Source: Micrasema longulum (taxonomy: Eukaryota; Arthropoda; Insecta; Trichoptera; Brachycentridae). Taken from it: 64,000 nt of DNA. Below the pieces are notes generated by a model, which worked only from the letters and a program-made list of their open reading frames with translations, was not told where the DNA came from and did no database searches. The translations under genes were made by a program, and so were the position numbers. The stretch's first letter is position 1, and each line of letters opens with the position of its first letter. The stretch lies in NCBI GenBank assembly GCA_022494885.1, contig JAGVSM010000188.1:62001-126000 (forward strand), written 5' to 3'. Below, in pieces: positions 1 through 11,371 of the stretch.

Positions 1-89
1 CTACTTTATTTTCGCGGTAAAAATTTTATCTGTATTGTCTGTAGTCAGCCTAACTAGGTACAACCTGTTGTAGAAAGAGTTTTTTTATA

Positions 90-290
90 CTGAGTCTGCG
101 ACTTTTATTTCATGCGTGCGTGGATGAGAAGATGTATGTATGTAGAGGGAGCGAGATCTGTGTGCAAAGACAGAGTGATATGGCGTTCTATCCTCTCTGC
201 CTACTCCTACGGAGGAATGGCGTGACGGTTTGTTTGTCTGTTTTTTGTTCATATCGCGCGTGAATTGTGAAATCAAGAATTTAACATATT
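90..290 (+). mobile_element. RTE-like LINE 3' end fragment (family RTE3)
   Basis: This is the extreme 3' end of the non-LTR element seen more fully at 28120-28735 and again at 57775-58075. The shared words are a stretch reading 'atgtatgtagaggga', 'gagatctgtgtgcaaa' and 'gacagagtgatat', followed by a tail rich in gtttgtttgt. No open frame survives beyond a few tens of codons. The match to two other copies in the window is seen directly; the RTE label is inferred from the longer copy. Confidence 0.65.
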
Positions 291-295
291 ACATG

Positions 296-476
296 GCGGC
301 CTCCGTGGTGTAGTGGTCAAGACGCTTGACTCACGCACGGAAGGTTCTGGGTTCGATTCCCGGTGAGAACACAAAAATTGAAAATGTGATTTTTCTCAAG
401 CCTGGGTGCTCTGTGATGTAATTCACCACTGTAATTAGGCCTCCTGGCCTGTTGTGGTGCAAAAAAAAAAAAAAAA
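296..476 (+). mobile_element. tRNA-derived SINE, type A (well-preserved copy)
   Basis: The head is tRNA-like, with RNA polymerase III box A TGGTGTAGTGG at 306-316 and box B GGTTCGATTCC at 350-360. A unique body of about 100 bp follows, containing a small AGGCC..GGCCT hairpin, and the copy ends in a pure A run. The copy at 48851-49027 is nearly identical on the other strand, so the family was mobile fairly recently. It is not a functional tRNA: the two sides of an acceptor stem do not pair and the A tail is that of a retroposon. Confidence 0.88.
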
Positions 477-479
477 TGT

Positions 480-1710
480 AAAAAAAAAAAATAAAAAAAT
501 ACACATACGAGTAAGATCCATTACAAAAGACTCATCAATAAATATCAAATAAAAACATGTTTAAAATGCGTAAGTGAATGAAATAAATGGGTCCATTAAA
601 TGACGCGTCAAAAGGGATGCGCTCATTTAATGATGAATGTAAAAGGTTTATTGTATACAATTGTTTATTAGTAGTTGAAGTGCAAAATATTGTATTTTTT
701 CGACGAATGTCCGACAGAAGTACCAGCGCAATTCTCAGTATTCAAAGTGTTTCGATATTGTCAAAGGGGTTGTTTCAAGTTTCTTATTTTGAAAAGGGTG
801 CTAGAATTGAATGAAAATTTATACTGGAAGAAAAGCTTACAGTGACATATTATTTTAAGGTGAGTGAAATATCCGAGGGTTCAATAAAATACTATGCATA
901 CTAGGGTTGTTATTGTCTAGATTGTCAAATTTAATGTCACGTTGAAACAGACTTTGCCATTTCCCGTGGCAAAAAATGTGGGAACATTATACTAGTTGTA
1001 CACGATAAACCTACGCACATTGAAAAATAAAATTAATTAACTGAAAACATACAAATTTCGTCTGTTTTTCTGAAACGTCTTGTTTTTTAGTATTTTGATA
1101 AAGGAGTTGCACTATAATTTACTTTTCTTTTCATGTATAAGGTTTTTTTGACATACGTATCCCGTAAGATGTAAGGCAGGGTTGCATATTTTCGCCAATC
1201 TCTTTAAAGTTATACTAGTGTCTAGCAAACGGAGAGGCATTAACATCCGTCTCACTATAGACAGTAGTGAGAAAGAACAGGTTACCCGTTTTAATATTTG
1301 GGAGGCTGGCTATATAATGAGTGGAATTCAGAAATAAAGACCAGAATGAAGATTGCGAGATCAACCTTCTAAAAAAAGGGGACACTCTTGTGAAACCAAT
1401 ATCTTGGACTAAACACAAAATAGAGAGCAATAGTTCTTATAGATAATTAACAAAAGTAAATAATTTCCTTCTATCTACCGAGGTATATTATGCATCAGTA
1501 GCGAGCGGTGAGTTTTTAAATCGGTAAGCTATGAAAATTCTGATAAAATGTCCATAGCGGTAGTATGGCATATAAAAAACAAGTATATTGTATATTGTAT
1601 ATTTAATAAATAATTCCTAACAAATGGCTCCAGCGGCTAATAGTTTCAGTAAAAATATTTTCTAATGTAGCACAAACATTTGATTTAAAAAATACAATTT
1701 AAAAACATAA
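480..1710. other. Unannotated AT-rich stretch
   Basis: Short chance reading frames only (for example 587-814). I see no conserved protein motif, RNA gene or terminal repeat. Probably intergenic, intronic or decayed repeat. Confidence 0.5.
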
Positions 1711-1712
1711 TT

Positions 1713-1820
1713 GCAAAAAAAAAAATTGGAACCGCTATGGATTTGAACCTCCGCCTAAGTCATTAGAAAGCGACGACCCATCCGCGCAGCTATTTCGCAT
1801 TTTGCGCTGAGTGTCGAAAA
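1713..1820 (-). mobile_element. tRNA-derived SINE head, type D
   Basis: Read on the minus strand this has a box-A-like TAGCTGCGCGG, a variable anticodon-like region, and box B GGTTCAAATCC followed by an A-rich run (the T run just left of 1724 on the plus strand reads as A on minus). A tRNA-like core plus an A tail suggests a SINE rather than a working tRNA. No second copy was seen in the window. Confidence 0.55.
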
Positions 1821-1824
1821 AGTA

Positions 1825-4330
1825 ATTAATAAACTAAATAATTCATTAGCGCACCGGAGCATCTTCGGATAAGTCAGACTATTATAACTTGTCTTGAAAT
1901 AAAACACTATTTCTTAATAAATGATAATAATTAAATAATTTTAAAGTATTCCTTACCGAGTACGATAGTTCACCAAACAAAACATAAATTATGTTTTAAG
2001 AATCATTGTTTCATCGACTTTTATATCACATTATTATTCACAAAAACGACATAAGTTATACATATTATGATTCTTCATATATATTTATTCTTAACACTAT
2101 ACACTAGTAACGTTTTTATCATAACTCTTACTAAATTTTAAAAGTTTAAATGGATACCTACTGAAGAATAACCTACAATATTCAACTGTCATCGTATGCA
2201 CAAAAACGAATTACAATTAAAAAACAATAAGCGAACCTTTGTTTTTTAAAACCCACCAAAGGATTTATACTATATTATGGATTAAAATATCAATTCAATT
2301 TCGATTAAAATATAAAAATATTTATTTATTTTAAAGCAAATTTACTTTCAAACCACCGAAACATAAGTATGATAAATTACTTACGACATACAAAATATAT
2401 TCGTTATCTCTTTCTTACACATAACGAGTGCGTATATTGTCACCTCCCTTAGACTGTCGTAAGTCAAATTGATGCATTTTAAAGAATACTAGCCCTTATG
2501 AAAAAGTATTGAAAGACTAAATTGCATTAGTGAAAGCTGCAAGATTTTACTGTAATCGCAAGTGTAATTTTTCGAACGAGATTCTAAAGTTTTAGGTTAA
2601 AGACGCATTTGAATTAGTGATTTTAAAGTGAGCAGAGTAATCTCGTGTAATCCAGTAGTTATAATTTTGGCCAATAGAGGCGCAACTGGTCGCTGTATGG
2701 AATAAAGGAATATATAAATTTACTTACCCAAGAAAAGTGATATATTTTTTTGGTGATGTGTTTTTTCCTAATAATACTACAGTATTATAAAACATTACTT
2801 ACGATGTCAAAAAAATATGGTAAGCTGCATGTAATCGATTATAAGGAGCATTCGCCACTGTTATGCATACAGAACCTTCTAAACATACCTTACATGACGG
2901 TTTCACACTAATAATATTAATTTTACTACATTAACATTTTACTACTCAAATGCCACTCATATTAGTTACACTAAAATAAAAAAAATATATTGAACCTTCA
3001 CTGTACATCGTTCGATATCTCTAGATTACAATGTTTTCATAAACAAATTACAAAAATGTATAAGAGATACTGTTTTGGGAAACATTGATCTTTCATTTGT
3101 TCTTTGAGGTTTATTTTTTGTTTCTTGTATTAAACTATTTACACTGTGTATTTTTATTTCGTACGTGATCTAACGTAAAACTGATCAAATCACATATACC
3201 CACGCACAGGCTATTTATTCCTATGTGGATTTTTTTTCCTTATGATTTTATTATGTTTTATGTTATGTTTGTATGGTATGTAATGTAAGAAATAATTTAC
3301 AATAAATATATTTTTTAAAAAAGCTTATGTATTGCCAGTGTTGCTATATTAAGTAAAAGGTTGGACTCTCAAAGCTGCTACGATGAACACAATTAAGGCC
3401 TTCGAACTTTGGCTGTGCAGAAGAATGTTTATTGATGAAAACTTCATTTTACTCTATTTACTTGGTATTTTTATTATACCATTTTTCAGGTTAAAAAGTT
3501 GACTGATTTTTTTTAGGTATAATGTGCTTGGAAATATGCATTTTGTCATATTATTTTTAAAATATATTATATAATTTATTTTAAAATTTAAAATTGAAAT
3601 TGAATTTGCATTTAGAAAGGTGAGTATTCTCATTAAACAAAATGTCAAGGGTTGTAGAAAACAATAAATACAAACCGTTAATTTTATTCTATAACGAACG
3701 TCAGGTCATCCAATGAACCAAGGATTTGTCATGACACAATGCCCTACTTTGGTAATTTGATTAATTAACGACACTCGGATCTTCTTGTAATTATAGGAAT
3801 TTTGTATGTGTACGAAACATACGACAACTATTTAAATAGAACAGTAGTGTTTTTGTATTGCGTTAATATAAAAAAAGAAACGAAGCGATTTTTTTTTGTT
3901 TTATATATTGAAATTGGTAAAATTATTTGGCTTGAATAACCTCACCTACATTAATAAAAACTCTTTTATAAATTATTATTTATGTTTTTTGATGACATTT
4001 GTTGGGTGAATTCTTTTGTAAAGGTTATCTGAGTCTTTCGTTTAGTTTTGGTAGTTTATTGTACAATTTTAATCCCTGATGTGTTAGTCTTGACTATCTA
4101 TAAATAAAATATAAATCTAGTCGTTGTAAAGTGGTGTTGAACCGTGGAGCTCTTATTTGTAAATCTGTTTAATTACCGCTGAATCACTACCCGGTTTGAT
4201 CATAAACGATAACTTAAGATTTATTTTTTTATTTATTTTATTGGTGCACTCGTACATGGCAAAAATGCGTTTTTTAAACATTGTTTCAGATTTGTTTGTA
4301 TTTGATTCGAATGTCTTTCTGTCCTTTCCT
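1825..4330. other. Long AT-rich stretch with no recognised feature
   Basis: Low-complexity AT-rich DNA with many short A and T runs. No reading frame of interest, no terminal repeat and no match to the repeat families defined elsewhere in the window. Confidence 0.5.
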
Positions 4331-4339
4331 TTGAAATCG

Positions 4340-4600
4340 GGCGGCCCTTATTTTGAACTCCACGGTCCTGACGTCACTTCCTCTCCTAGCGGTGAGTCAA
4401 TAAAGAAGCCAGTAACTTGCAACGTATTGCAATGAACGCAACACAAAAAATCAAACTCTTTCAAAATCGATCGAAAATCACGTGCCGCACGCGGGTCAAT
4501 AAATACGAAAATCGAATAACGTAAAGTCCGTATAAAGTCGCGTCGAGTGCAATCCTGAGACCAGTGCAAGTGAGAAAAACGTAAGTCCTTATTCTTTTCA
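4340..4600 (+). promoter_or_regulatory. Possible CpG-rich promoter and short first exon
   Basis: This patch is clearly richer in CpG than its surroundings (for example at 4465-4550). It contains TGACGTCA near 4370, a TATA-like TATAAAG at 4531-4537, a CCAGTG initiator-like sequence at 4561-4566 at suitable spacing, and a strong splice-donor-like GTAAGT at 4581. Together these look like a core promoter and the end of a first exon. The implied exon would be very short and no downstream exon was found, so this is only a candidate. Confidence 0.25.
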
Positions 4601-5260
4601 CTTAATTCTTGTATTGATACTTTTAACCTCACGCATATAAAAAAATCGAACGTGTTCAATTTTCTTCGAACATGTTTCGTGAAAAGGCAAAGCCTTGCTT
4701 TATAGTCTCAAGGCTATCAAATAAGTAAACTAAACAATAAACGTACATAATATGTCATGCAGATAAATTGTATACTATAAAACAGTGTTATATTGCACAA
4801 CAAAATATCAAAAAGTACAAAAATGGTTAGAAACAGTATTATACTAAAAATAAAGATAAAACAGTTAGTTAGAAATGGTAAAACTCATCAATTATTCACT
4901 TGTTAGTATTGTTGCAATGTCTTGTTATTGAAGGACTCTAGGTACACATCGTCTTATGCTGAGAGCTCCGGGTGTTCACAACAATAAAGAAAAATAACAA
5001 AAATACAAAATTGAAATAATTTAAGAATACGGTTTTAAGAATCTAGAATTACGAGGGGCGAAAAAAAGTTCTATATCTAATATATGAGAGTATACATTTT
5101 TAAAAAAAAAGCGTATTTTTAAATATTTTGTTTTTCGACAAATTGAATAGGCACTCAAATTTAAACAGAAGTCAAATTCCTTAGCTATTTCCTTTATACA
5201 AAATTGAAACTTGTTTTGGCAAGAGAAAAAAATGTCAATGACTATGCAAACTTGGACTAC
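4600..5260. other. Unannotated AT-rich stretch
   Basis: No coding or repeat signal recognised. If 4581 is a real donor this would be intron. Confidence 0.4.
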
Positions 5261-5264
5261 GCGA

Positions 5265-5515
5265 ATGAATGAATTATTGCAAGAATTAGAAAACAAATTT
5301 GTTTTTACCAAAAATATTTTTTTTTATTGACCGGTATTTTTTTATTGAAGCTACACAATTTTCTTTACTAAAGTAAATTTTGCCCTTAGAAACTTGTGCA
5401 GTTTTGAAACAAGCCGGTAGAAAAAAAAGTGGCATAATATAAGGTTGTTTTATTTTTATTAAAATAATGAATAACCCCAAAGTTATGTTTCAAATGTAAA
5501 TTTTAGAAAAAAAAA
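5265..5515. repeat. Fold-back repeat H3, copy 1
   Basis: An imperfect inverted repeat. The left half contains GACCGGTATTTT and a sequence complementary to the right-half AGCTACACAA-type segment; the right half carries TTTTGAAACAAGCCGGTAG. The same architecture and flanking words recur at 13565-13805 and 14290-14530. The GAAAC..CGGTAG arrangement resembles the 3' half of the hammerhead-like repeats at 54574 and 63579, but no full core is visible here. Confidence 0.6.
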
Positions 5516-5519
5516 TATC

Positions 5520-6040
5520 CAAAAGAATAATAATTAATTATAAATAGTTGGAACACTTTTAAAAAAAAATGGCGCATTGTGTCTAGAAGTTCTAACAAGT
5601 ACTCGGAATTATTAAGTTTTTTGTATGTTACGTGATGTGACGTGCCTCAAGATAATTTGACTGATAGGAATAATGTATAGGTATATCGTACTTTTTTATT
5701 CATCATTTTGGTTACTGAAATGGATCATCACAAATAGAATAGTTTTTCTTTCGATTCCATGTTTATTTTTTTAACACTTTTGATTCGTCTTAGACTAGTA
5801 GTATTTCGACCGAGAACGTGCTGTTATTATAGGGGGTTTGTTGGGAATGATGGCTGGCGCCTTTCTTGGCACAGTTTCAAAGAGTCCATGACCTAAGTAC
5901 GACCTCCTGCAGCTCCTTGAACTAAAAGTTTTTATGGTCAGTCAATGCATCATGTAATGAAAATAATGCAAATTAGATTATCTTGATCAAATAACTCAAT
6001 GTGGAATAGGATTTGTGTACCAGTTATAAAATAAATCAGA
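5520..6040. other. Unannotated stretch
   Basis: Nothing recognised apart from AT-rich DNA. The segment at about 5830-5940 is slightly more GC-rich but shows no open frame or repeat match. Confidence 0.4.
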
Positions 6041-6045
6041 TTGTG

Positions 6046-6215
6046 GGTGGTCCAGTGGCTAGTGTTGCGGAGTCACGGATCAGAGGTCCGAGGTTCGAAT
6101 CTCACTCTATCCCAACTTGATTTGATGATGATATCTCGTTCAACTCGTTGAAAATATCCCCAAAATTGTGATTTTTGGGTAAATCATGAGAACGCAAATA
6201 AATATATTTTTAAAC
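6046..6215 (+). mobile_element. tRNA-derived SINE, type B
   Basis: The tRNA-like head has a GTGGTCCAGTGG box A and GGTTCGAATC box B. Its body includes the family's ACTCGTTGAAAA segment and ends near TAAATCATGAGAACGCAAAT. This is the best-oriented reference copy for a family that recurs at least nine more times in this window. Confidence 0.75.
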
Positions 6216-6219
6216 TTGT

Positions 6220-7040
6220 TTTTGTTCCTATGTGTAATAAGAAAATATCGCTTTTTTACATTTTTGTAGTAATGAAGGCCTTTAAAATACTGCCCAAGAA
6301 AACAATTTTTTTTCGATAATTATAAGTAGCATTAAAAGTATTTTTAAATTTGTAATTTTGAATTCCCGCAAAAACGGTCATTCCTTTGGCCACGCCCCTT
6401 ATACGTCACGATTCATGTTTATTTGTTCCCGATCATTCAAATTTCTTTAGAACATTATCCACAACAACTACCAAGACCAAACATGCTGTATTTTTCTAGC
6501 GACGTATTTTTATTAAATTTCATTTTTTAATTAATGTATGAAAACATTTCTCCACAGTATCTTTATTGATTTCGAAAATACAATTAAATATTCTAAATCC
6601 ATTTTTTTATATTTTTATCGGTATTCGTATTATGTGATATTTGCCTCATGTAATGTGTGTAATTGCAGATGGTCATGTGTAAGTATAACGATATTTAACA
6701 ACAAAAAAACAAAATAATAAAAATCCTAGAGTTAACAATAATTTTTTTTTGCATCATCATTATCACTTCTCTTCCCGCATCCAGTAGTGCATAAGACAAA
6801 AAATTGGTTCACCAAACGCAGCACGTTCTAATCATCTGTTACTAATGCAGAGACAGTAAACTGAACCTACCCTACTTGACCTCTATGACTTAACTTGAAC
6901 TGTACGAAAAACAAGCCTATTTTTCATAAAATTGTAGACAAAATTTCCATGGGAAACATACATACAAGACCAATGAAATATTAGTAATCGAAAATTCTGA
7001 TATGGACAAATATAATATAAGACAACAACAATACTACACG
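6220..7040. other. Unannotated AT-rich stretch
   Basis: No conserved reading frame. The piece at 6755-6890 is reminiscent of SINE C bodies but too diverged to call. Confidence 0.4.
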
Positions 7041-7043
7041 TTG

Positions 7044-7190
7044 TGTAGTGTTTATGACACTTGACTTACGCACGGAAGGTTTTGAGTTAGATTCCTGGTG
7101 AGAACATAAAGAAACCATATGATTTTTCTTAAGTCTGGGTATTTTGTGCTGTAATTCACCCGAGTCTTCTGGCCTGTTGTGTAATAAAAA
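7044..7190 (+). mobile_element. tRNA-derived SINE, type A, diverged copy
   Basis: Aligns by eye with the copy at 296-476: it keeps CTTGACTTACGCACGGAAGG, a decayed box B, the GATTTTTCTTAAG segment and TGGCCTGTTGTG before an A-rich tail. Several substitutions in both promoter boxes mark it as an old, inactive copy. Confidence 0.75.
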
Positions 7191-7477
7191 AAAGAAAACA
7201 AAGACTACAAAAAGGCCAAATATAGTCACAGCAAAAATGCAGACTAAGACAGTCAAAAGTACTTACTATGCAGTAAATTTAATGACATACCTGACGACTT
7301 TGACTAATTATATTGGAGACAAATCTAAAGCATATGATGAAAATACTAACCAGACAAAATATAACATGACTAGACCTTATGAAGTTTCTAATTAAAATTT
7401 AAAGTTCCTAACGGGTTTGACAAATTTATAAATAAAATGAAAATATTGCAGTAAACTACCTTAAAAATGAATAATAG

Positions 7478-7640
7478 ACGTAAACCCTGCCGAGAATCGA
7501 ACCCCGGACATCAAGCATGGTAGGCGAACGTACCAAATAACAGGCGATATACTACTAGATCGACTTATCTCCACTCGATTACCGTTTTCAGGATTTTTAC
7601 CTGAGAGTAGCCATCGAGTCGAAAACACTCGTTCACGACA
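7478..7640 (-). mobile_element. tRNA-derived SINE, type C
   Basis: On the minus strand it reads as a tRNA-like head with box B GGGGTTCGATTC and a box-A region decayed near 7550-7565. It is followed by a body shared with the copy at 16180-16290 (the gagagtagccatcgagtc segment). Inactive by appearance. Confidence 0.6.
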
Positions 7641-8120
7641 AAAAAAGTAATATTTTTGCTTTCCTATTTACATTATTATTTGAGCTGATGAATTTTGCTG
7701 TATTGCAATTCAAGAATATAATTATCTCTCTGATATTATTTTTGCCGTCATAATAAAAACATGTTCATTTATTTCTGTTTGGCAAAATTCTTTCCACGAA
7801 GTGATAATGAAAGATAATAATGGTATTACTTTAAATTTGTGGGAAAACCAAAATCTGTTCCGTCTTGTTCGTTGTAATTAGAATATTTTTCAAACAATAT
7901 GAAATATTTACGTAGGCTTTTGTTGTAAACAAATTATACAACTTTTGATTAAAAAGGCTAAAAATAGTTTTTCTATTGTCATTTTAGGAACTTGTGGTTA
8001 ATTTGTGTTAGACGCATAATTAAAATTAGTATTTCAAGAAAACGAAAAATCAAAAAGACATCTGTGTTCAGGCGGATGAAGAATACAGTTTTGTGTCTGA
8101 AGAAATCGAATTTCATATAA
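7640..8120. other. Unannotated AT-rich stretch
   Basis: No motif, reading frame or repeat match recognised. Confidence 0.4.
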
Positions 8121-8121
8121 A

Positions 8122-8232
8122 TTTATTGCAACAGACAGGAAAAACATTTTTGAGAAGCGATATGGAAGTCGAGGCATTTACAAGGCTGGTAACCTACTGT
8201 ATGATCATTAGCTGGTTTAACATACTGTAGAA
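8122..8232 (+). repeat. R1 repeat, part A
   Basis: A fragment of the commonest repeat in the window. It starts GCAACAGACAGGAAAAACA, continues with TGGAAGTCGAGGCATTTACA and ends in a diverged form of the GGCTGGTTTAAG segment. Part A is defined by comparison with 22843, 28809, 49640 and the other copies. Confidence 0.7.
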
Positions 8233-8234
8233 AT

Positions 8235-8790
8235 GGAATAATTACAATCAAAACAAATTTAAAAAAAAAATATTAATATAAATAAAACCATAAAAAAAGT
8301 ATGAAATAAACATAATATTAACTGTCTTATTTGTTAAAGCGATTATTGAAGGAATAATTTGAAATAAAATAGCACAAAATTTGTGTGAACTTAAATGCTT
8401 ATATTTGTTTTTAAAACCCGCAAAAAAATTCCCACAACTTTCGTTTTCAATCTATAAATTAATAAATCTAATAAATTTTACTTCCATTTTTCGTTTTTAT
8501 ATATACCAACATATCTAAGTTTTTCTAAATTTCAAAAGGCGTAATCGGCTTAACGAAAAGTAATTATATTTAAATTATGTTAAACTTTTATGTGTATTTT
8601 TCGTTAAACCTACCTTTGAAAATAATTGTGTAAAAAAAAAAACCGGCGTTTGAAACTGGCTTAGTCGTATGATGAAATTTTTGATGGCGGTACTCTTTTC
8701 GTTTTTCAAAATTATTTATCATATTTGACGAACCATACATCTGAAGACGGCAGATAAAATTGGCCGCTTCTGTGGGTTTTTATTTGATTT
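8235..8790. other. Unannotated AT-rich stretch
   Basis: AT-rich DNA without recognised features. Confidence 0.4.
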
Positions 8791-9245
8791 TGATTTTGAT
8801 TTTATTCATATTTTACGCCCATAAGGCTTTTACATATATGGAAGTTAAATAAAACATGAGTATAAAAACAATATAAAATTTAAAAATACAATATAAATCA
8901 ATAAAAGATAGAACAGTGCTAAGAAGTAAAATTGGTATAAAAAAGAAGATTAGTATATAAACAACATAAATTAAAAAAAATACTTAACAAAGAAATAAAA
9001 GATAGGAACAGTTTTAAAAAGTCTAGCTAAGAAGTTAAGAAGTCTAGCTCCTATAAAAAACTGTACATAAAAAAGGAAAACAATAGAGATACGTTACTTG
9101 TTAAAATGAGTAAAAACCGCCGCTATAATGCCATAATCTAGGCATAAAATAAGGGAATACGTTTGTATAAAGAAACGTCAGGCTTCGTATTCTCTTGATA
9201 GGCATTCTTGATAAACTCCTTAGGGTACACGTTTTTAGAAACACT
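8790..9245 (-). mobile_element. Interspersed repeat, inverted match to 50360-50905 (probable LINE 3' end)
   Basis: The minus strand closely matches the plus strand at 50360-50905 over several hundred bases, including TTATTTTATGCCTAGATTAT and AAGGAGTTTATCAAGAAT. Both copies hold repeats of an AAATTTATGTTGTTTATATA unit. Polarity and an A-rich end suggest the 3' region of a retroelement; no reading frame is preserved, so the class is inferred. Confidence 0.65.
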
Positions 9246-9444
9246 TGGACCCACTCTGAAGTATATTTGTTTTCATTTATGTAATTTTTGACCGAAGGCG
9301 GTTTGCTAGATATAACAAATGAAAGATAAATCTACAACCTAAATAAAATCAAATAAAAAAGTGATTATACAAGACTGATATATTTTTGTGTCTATTTGGT
9401 TATACCATAATAAAATAATCAGGGCTGTATTTAGACCTAGGTGT

Positions 9445-9660
9445 TTAAACCTTGCCGCCTCATGGTCAGCGCGTTTGCTAACTACGCAAAACGTTTCCGG
9501 ATCGATTTCCAATATGGTTCACACGATGAAGGAAGTCTGGGAATTGAAGCGATTGACTGCAATGCAACAAACATGATCAAGCTAAGATGATGTACTAATG
9601 CGGAGCCTTATGCACATTGGGCGTGGAAAGAGAGTGATGATGTTTAGGTCCTACCGTACC
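9445..9660 (+). mobile_element. tRNA-derived SINE, type C, diverged
   Basis: The head CCTCATGGTCAGCGCGTTTG resembles the type C heads at 12440 and 37115. A decayed box B near 9500-9512 and a body follow. Homology is visible in the head only, so the 3' limit is approximate. Confidence 0.5.
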
Positions 9661-9962
9661 GGGAGATTTTTTTCGGAAATTACCTTCAAATAATGGCATT
9701 AAAAATATTTGAATTTTTAAACTTTTTTTTCTTTTCTATGCCTTGAATTTTCGTATTTGTAGGTCTGGAAGTCTAATACGTTTGTGAATTTAGCTATAGT
9801 TTTAGGTCCTAAAAGATGGGCTTCTTCAATGGCGCTACAGTCCAAATCAAGCCTGCGCGTAAATACGGCCCTGGAAATAATAAAATCCATAACAAAACAA
9901 TAGTTTCAAGAATGAAATTCGATATTATGGCTGGGAAAACAAAACACAAGGATAATTAAGTT

Positions 9963-10160
9963 ATATTGCAACAGAGAGGGAAAACAATATTGACAATGTA
10001 ATATGTAAGTCTAGGCATTAACAGGGCTTATGACCCGTCATTGGCTAATTAAGTGGCCACTTTTCTCACTGTGAAATTCCCCATTCTGTATATGTTTAAA
10101 CATGAACAATTTCCCAAAATCTTTTATCCAATTACTTTTGTTAAGTAAGCACAGGAAAAG
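9963..10160 (+). repeat. R1 repeat, part A
   Basis: Begins TTGCAACAGAGAGGGAAAAC and keeps AAGTCTAGGCATTAACAGGG, GGCTTATGACCCGTCATTGG and the AGTGGCCACTT block. It is immediately followed by the hammerhead-like unit at 10185-10380 and then by an inverted R1 piece. Confidence 0.75.
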
Positions 10161-10184
10161 TGGTTAATATTACACAATGTGAGT

Positions 10185-10380
10185 TTTTATACTGACATTT
10201 CTTTGTGGAACTGCATTTCAGTTAGAATTCTTAGAATACGTATTTTGTTTCAATCCACTTTTATTTATAATTTTCATCCAGTCTGACGATTTCGGTCACG
10301 ACGAAACCCGGTCACAGGTGTAAATTATAAATAAAAGCAGAATGAAACCATATAGCATTTTTATCATTAAAGTTACACAT
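10185..10380 (+). repeat. Fold-back repeat H2 with degenerate hammerhead-like core, copy 1
   Basis: Matches 63500-63690 from GACATTTCTT through the inverted-repeat arms (CCACTTTTATTTATAA against TTATAAATAAAAGCAGAATG). The centre holds CCAGTCTGACGA, then a partly decayed stem II ending GGTCACGAC, then GAAACCCGGTCACAGG. The CUGACGA and GAAA boxes are intact, but stem II and stem I carry mismatches compared with the copy at 63579, so this one is probably dead. Confidence 0.65.
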
Positions 10381-10384
10381 AGGC

Positions 10385-10445
10385 TGGCAACTGGCCCCAT
10401 AAACCAGCCAACGACAGGTCATAATTCCTGTTAATGCATAGAATT
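10385..10445 (-). repeat. R1 repeat, part A, inverted fragment
   Basis: Plus-strand text AAACCAGCCAACGACAGGTC and TTCCTGTTAATGCATAG is the reverse complement of the R1 part A block. With 9963-10160 it brackets the H2 unit as an inverted pair. Confidence 0.6.
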
Positions 10446-10540
10446 TCACATTTATCTGACAAAAACGTTTTTTTTCTCTGTGGCAATAAGTTAATACCCA
10501 CTTATAATAATTTATTTTTATTTTCAAATATCGGTTTTTG

Positions 10541-10602
10541 GTCGCGTAATAGTATCGCAGACTACGAATCAGATGTCCGAGGTTCGATCTCCGCTCCACC
10601 AC
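10541..10602 (+). mobile_element. SINE B head fragment
   Basis: Carries AGATGTCCGAGGTTCGATCT and CGCTCCACCAC, matching the box-B half of the SINE B head at 6046. The box-A half is decayed and the body is missing. Confidence 0.55.
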
Positions 10603-10654
10603 ATTTCTACAACCCATATTTTATTATATTTTTTCTTAAAAAATAAAAAAAATA

Positions 10655-10830
10655 TCAGCGTTCCTATAATTTACCCAAATATTTAAATTTTGGTGGCCAT
10701 TTTCAACGAGTTGTAAATAACTCGTTATTAGAACATAGAAATCAAGTTAGAGTAGAGTGGGGTTCGAATCTCGGATCTCTGATGCGTGAGTCAGCAACAC
10801 TAACCACGGTATCACAATACAATTTATATA
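10655..10830 (-). mobile_element. tRNA-derived SINE, type B
   Basis: A minus-strand copy with the family's body hairpin (plus-strand CAACGAGTTGTAAATAACTC) and head (GGGGTTCGAATCTCGGATCT on the plus strand, the complement of box B). It faces the head fragment at 10541. Confidence 0.7.
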
Positions 10831-10834
10831 ACAG

Positions 10835-11368
10835 TTATTAGTTCAAATTAGTTTCTGTATTGAAATGATTGCCATAGTTATAATTATGATTTTTTTCATA
10901 TTAAACAATTAAATGTGCGCATTTGAATTAATAAATTAAAGTTCAATAACCATCAGAATGACAATTGTTTTGATACATACATGTTCGTTTTTAATAATTA
11001 CCTAAATTAACCCATCTATATACGTATCTACAGATATATGTATAAATATATATATATGTATATATATATGCATACAAACATTCATAAATATAAGTTCATT
11101 TCAATCTGTGGTTGAGTCTAATTCTCTTTTTTAATCAAATTCTAGTAAATGTTTTTAAAAGGCGACACGATTGTCATAGAAAACATGAAATTTATTTTGG
11201 GTTCCTTTTCAATTGAATTGAGTAAAAATACGAACTTCGTTTCAGTTTTCTTTCATTGCCTATTTGTTTATGTTTGCCATTCAGGTTTAAAGCAACCAAC
11301 GTTCAATTTATTTGCGGAATCTTCTTAGCCTGAATTTATTTATAAATCACTGAAAGAATATTATGTTA
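10835..11368. other. AT-rich stretch with a TA-rich simple repeat
   Basis: Contains a TA-rich microsatellite at about 11030-11075 (interrupted TATATATGTATATA). Otherwise nothing recognised. Confidence 0.5.
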
Positions 11369-11371
11369 ACA

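Noticed and set aside
296..368. A tRNA gene
   Set aside because: Box A and box B are present, but the acceptor arms do not pair and the sequence continues into a SINE body and A tail. The same holds for 40770-40945 and 1713-1820.
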